From CBFGTA01 sp965651595 (lineage in GTDB: Bacteria > Actinomycetota > Actinomycetes > S36-B12 > UBA10799): a stretch of DNA of 34,874 nt. This document shows positions 32,262 to 34,874 of this stretch, piece after piece (positions within the stretch are counted from its first letter, which is position 1; every line of letters starts with the position of its first letter). The stretch is from positions 1-34,874 of the forward strand of contig CBFGTA010000012.1 of the NCBI GenBank assembly GCA_965651595.1, written 5' to 3'. A program made the translations under genes and the position numbers. A model generated the notes under the pieces. That model searched no databases and was not told where the DNA came from. It saw only the letters and a list, made by a program, of their open reading frames with translations.

Positions 32262-32756
32262 TCAAGCCGAGTCAGGGGCCGGGGCGATGGTTCCTGGGCC
32301 CCGGTCGCTGTCGTGGGCGCCAAGCAAGTGGGGTCCGATCGCGGCGACCACATCCGCATAGCGAGGAACTCCGACCGCTCGATGCACCGGCGTGAGGGTG
32401 GAGTCAAGAACAAGGATCGTGGGAGTGCGAGTGACTCCGACCGCCCGCACTAGGTCTAGTTGGGCTGCTACGTCGATCTCGATGACCGCCAAGCCGTCCA
32501 CGTCGGCACTAACTCGATCCAGAACGTTCTTGGCGGCCCGGCAGGGTGCGCAGAACGCAGAGGTGAACTCCACGAGGGTCACCTGGGCACCGAGTTCGAA
32601 CCCGCCTGAATGCAAGTATCGGGTCAGCGGGGAAGCCGTGTCGACGACTTCATGGGTTCGCTGAAATCGACCCTGGCTGCGTCGACGCCACCACGCGAAC
32701 AGACTCGCGGCCGCCAGAACCACAACGACCACGACCAGCCCGGTCATTCGGTCCAT
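32262..32756 (-). CDS. Membrane-anchored thioredoxin-like protein
   Basis: Protein of 164 aa with one N-terminal helix (about 5-23, TGLVVVVVVLAAASLFAWW), then WRRRSQGRF, which suggests a cytoplasmic thioredoxin domain. The active site is FTSAFCAPCRAAK (C69, C72), and the cis-proline is in GVTRTPTILVLD. The C-terminal tail is Pro/Ala/Asp-rich. It may reduce persulfide on the rhodanese or DUF4395 partner. The first ATG (32756) has AAGGA about 10 nt upstream. The gene is followed directly by the cysteine leader, so either it ends a transcript or the leader lies inside one. Confidence 0.88.
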   Translation of the reverse strand: MDRMTGLVVVVVVLAAASLFAWWRRRSQGRFQRTHEVVDTASPLTRYLHSGGFELGAQVTLVEFTSAFCAPCRAAKNVLDRVSADVDGLAVIEIDVAAQLDLVRAVGVTRTPTILVLDSTLTPVHRAVGVPRYADVVAAIGPHLLGAHDSDRGPGTIAPAPDSA

Positions 32757-32837
32757 AACGTCACGTTCCTTTGGTTGCTGCTACTCGTCAGCTCAGTGGC
32801 TGTCATCACTGCCGTGTCATCTGGCTGTCCGTGGTTC

Positions 32838-33572
32838 TTAGTCATCCACGCCAACAGTGGTGCCGCTGCCAGCGTCGTACGACTCAGCGTCGACTGCTTC
32901 TGAACCAACAACAAACCGATAGCCGACATTCCTGACCGTTCCGATCAACGATTCGTTCTCCGGTCCCAGTTTTGCTCGCAGGCGGCGCACGTGGACGTCG
33001 ACCGTGCGCGTACCTCCGTAGTAGTCGTATCCCCAGACTTCCTGCAGCAGTTGCGAGCGCGTGAACACCCGGCCCGGGTGGCTCATCAAGTACTTGAGTA
33101 GTTCGAATTCTTTGAACGTCAGATCGAGGGGCTGATTCTTGAGCCGAGCGCTGTACGAATGCTCATCGATGATGATCGTCCCGCCCCGGATTTGGTGAGC
33201 GTGGACTGAGTCGGACTGGGCGCTGGCCGATCCGACTGCCAACCGGATGCGGGCATCGACCTCGGCTGGACCGGCCGAGGAGAGGACTACGTCGGCCACG
33301 TTCCACTCGGGGGTCACCGCGACCAGCCCGCCCTCGTTGAGGACGAGGACTACTCGGTAGGCGCCGTCGGCCAAGGAAATCATGCGACACAGGCTCTTGA
33401 CTTTCGGCAAGTCGTGGCGCCCATCAACAACGATCACATCGACGACCGGAGCGTGCGAGAGGACAGCTGGGTCGGCTGGCGCTAGTGAGACCGCGTGGCC
33501 CAACAATTCAAGTGCGGGCAGAACTGCCCCCGAGCCACCTGGCTCGTCGCTGAGCACAAGCACGGTGCTCAC
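32838..33572 (-). CDS. glnR: GlnR-type orphan response regulator
   Basis: OmpR-family regulator of 244 aa. The winged-helix domain (about 130-220) is very close to GlnR: PLDLTFKEFELLKYLMSHPG, RVFTRSQLLQEVWGYDYYGG, TRTVDVHVRRLRAKLGPENE and SLIGTVRNVGYR. The receiver is atypical: the putative phospho-acceptor D50 (VVDGRHDL) is retained, but the paired acidic residues at the pocket are reduced to SDE at 8-10, and the usual Lys is not evident. Actinobacterial GlnR acts in nitrogen control without a kinase. It is near mshD, as in mycobacteria. The GTG at 33572 has AGGA about 7 nt upstream. Confidence 0.92.
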   Translation of the reverse strand: MSTVLVLSDEPGGSGAVLPALELLGHAVSLAPADPAVLSHAPVVDVIVVDGRHDLPKVKSLCRMISLADGAYRVVLVLNEGGLVAVTPEWNVADVVLSSAGPAEVDARIRLAVGSASAQSDSVHAHQIRGGTIIIDEHSYSARLKNQPLDLTFKEFELLKYLMSHPGRVFTRSQLLQEVWGYDYYGGTRTVDVHVRRLRAKLGPENESLIGTVRNVGYRFVVGSEAVDAESYDAGSGTTVGVDD

Positions 33573-33703
33573 GATGATGTCCTCACCAGTACAGCTTAAC
33601 GACGTCGGGGACTGTGCGTGGCACGTGTGAGGGGATCAACGATTTGTCGCGGTGCTTCCCGGCGACAGCGACATGCAATGGCGATCAGTGTCATCCTGAG
33701 CCA

Positions 33704-34825
33704 GTGGAGCATCACCCAGAGCAATTCCAAGCCGTACCGCACCTTGACGAGGCCGCGGCAGCTGGGCTCGAATGCCTGATCCAACGGTGGAGAACAACCC
33801 ACAACACCGAACCGCTCAGTGACCATGCGCGCCTGCATCTGCGGCGAGCGCTCGCTGCAGATCCGGGCAGACTTGTGGCCCGGGCCGCTCGGCACGCGAC
33901 CGTCACCTTGGGTCCGCGTGCAGGAGGAGCGGGCCCCATACATGTTGCCACCGGGCACATCGTGGGATACGTCCAGGTCTATCCCACTGACGCAGGCTCC
34001 TGGTGTGCCGAGAGTGTGATCGACCCCGGGCTGAACGCACCGGCCGCCGCGGCAGTCGCGCAGGCGTTGTGGCAGGCCGCAACTGCATCCGAGAATCATG
34101 CCGCTGCCGGTGCGGCGCAGCTGTGGTCGCGCTTCGATGCAGATCCGGTCGCCGCCGAGGCCGCCGCGAACGGGTTCACCGTCGAACGGACTCTGGTGAG
34201 AATGTCTGCGTCCGTGGAAGCGGCCCTCACGACATTCGATTCGTCGACTTCTGCGGTCACCGACACTGGCGGGGAACGATCTGTCGCCGTGGCGATCGAA
34301 CCTGCCAAACTCCCGGCTGACCTCGCGGACCTGATCCGCTGCAACCGGCTGGCGTTCGCCGAATTGCCCGACCAAGGTTCGTGGACCGAACGCGATTTCG
34401 TGGAACGCTTCGAAGCTGATTGGTTCGATTCAGCTGGGCTGCTGGTTGCCCGTCGAACCGGCTCGGGCCCCATTGACCGCGGCGCAGGTCCTGCGTTGCT
34501 GGGGTTTCACTGGGTCAAACTCCACAACCGCCACAACTGTCACGGGCATCGCGACGGCAACGGCCACGGCCACGCGGTCAACGCATCCCCGAGTCACGGC
34601 GAGGTCTACGTCTTGGCAGTCGATCCCGAGGCCCACGGCTACGGAATCGGATCGCAACTGCTGAAAGCCGGATTGAACTATCTGCGCGATAGTGGGGTCG
34701 AGCAGGTGGAGCTCTACGTCGATGCCGCGAACGAATCGGCTCTCCGGCTCTATACCCACAAGGGATTTGCAGTGGACGGGGTGGAGCGGCTGTGGTCCCG
34801 ACCGGACCCGGCGCCGCGCCAGTGA
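33704..34825 (+). CDS. mshD: Mycothiol synthase MshD
   Basis: Acetyltransferase of about 373 aa that acetylates the cysteine of Cys-GlcN-Ins in the last step of mycothiol synthesis. It has two GNAT domains: a degenerate N-terminal one (about 1-170) and an active C-terminal one with LLGFHWVKLH, EVYVLAVDPEAHGYGIGSQL (acetyl-CoA pyrophosphate loop) and LYVDAANESALRLYTHKGF. Between WVK and EVYVL lies an extra stretch of about 26 residues (273-298) with seven His and one Cys. GTG 33704 is my chosen start; the frame is open to GTG 33614, but that part is short on coding character. The 3' end forms a hairpin with the stop codon. Confidence 0.9.
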   Translation: MEHHPEQFQAVPHLDEAAAAGLECLIQRWRTTHNTEPLSDHARLHLRRALAADPGRLVARAARHATVTLGPRAGGAGPIHVATGHIVGYVQVYPTDAGSWCAESVIDPGLNAPAAAAVAQALWQAATASENHAAAGAAQLWSRFDADPVAAEAAANGFTVERTLVRMSASVEAALTTFDSSTSAVTDTGGERSVAVAIEPAKLPADLADLIRCNRLAFAELPDQGSWTERDFVERFEADWFDSAGLLVARRTGSGPIDRGAGPALLGFHWVKLHNRHNCHGHRDGNGHGHAVNASPSHGEVYVLAVDPEAHGYGIGSQLLKAGLNYLRDSGVEQVELYVDAANESALRLYTHKGFAVDGVERLWSRPDPAPRQ

Positions 34826-34844
34826 CACTCGCCGTCACTGGCGC
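34816..34844 (+). terminator. Hairpin spanning the mshD stop codon
   Basis: GCGCCAGTGAC (34816-34826) pairs perfectly with GTCACTGGCGC (34834-34844), 11 bp with a 7-nt loop. The mshD TGA (34823-34825) is in the left arm. Confidence 0.65.
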
Positions 34845-34874
34845 TAAGTGAATTCCGCGCAAACGCCCCCCAGT

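Noticed and set aside
1..34874. Search for CRISPR, mobile elements, toxin-antitoxin or phage defence genes, rRNA and tRNA
   Set aside because: No repeat-spacer pattern, transposase, integrase, nuclease or helicase-like defence gene, and no cloverleaf-like sequence, was recognised by eye.

Overview
The window is chromosomal DNA of a fairly GC-rich actinobacterium. Evidence: two mycothiol biosynthesis genes (mshA, mshD), CarD, the SenX3/RegX3 phosphate two-component system, a GlnR-type orphan regulator, DUF2516, DUF4395, DUF1416 and DUF6325 proteins, and many GTG starts. Gene order resembles blocks I know from Mycobacterium and Streptomyces, but the order or genus cannot be fixed from sequence alone. 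It is mostly core genome: I see no phage, insertion sequence, CRISPR array, rRNA or tRNA.

Layout. 1-9.5 kb is an accessory-like stretch: an MFS transporter, an orphan PAS/GAF histidine kinase, a sugar-dehydrogenase-like lipoprotein, a large unrecognised membrane protein, a cysteine-desulfurase-like PLP enzyme, a SHOCT protein and a DUF6325 protein. 9.6-14.4 kb has two small lipoproteins, a PlsC acyltransferase, a four-helix membrane protein, a tandem universal stress protein and a quinone-oxidoreductase-like enzyme. 14.5-19.2 kb is the carD block: rlmB, cysS, ispF and carD on the minus strand, with a divergent LpqE-like lipoprotein. The ispD gene usual between carD and ispF is missing. 19.2-23.3 kb is a phosphate module: regX3 and senX3 diverge from phoU and a PiT transporter across a region with a PHO-box-like repeat array. 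23.4-27.1 kb carries mshA, a YbjN protein and gpmA, then DUF2516 and a lysine-rich HbhA-like protein. 27.3-34.8 kb is a sulfur and redox region: ygfZ, a Fur-family regulator, a nitrobindin-like protein, a 35-residue membrane peptide, DsrE, DUF1416, a rhodanese, DUF4395, a cysteine-rich leader peptide, a membrane thioredoxin, glnR and mshD.

How the genes fit together. SenX3/RegX3 probably controls phoU and the phosphate transporter. MshA and MshD start and finish mycothiol synthesis. The rhodanese, DUF1416, DUF4395 and thioredoxin genes form a sulfur-transfer operon. Between its thioredoxin and DUF4395 genes lies a short ORF ending in a cysteine-rich tail, followed by strong stem-loops; this looks like a cysteine-sensing attenuator. 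The most notable items are that leader, a SenX3 without membrane helices, the absent ispD, an HbhA-like protein with its domains in reversed order, a His-rich insertion in MshD, the 35-residue membrane peptide, and terminator hairpins that contain stop codons.
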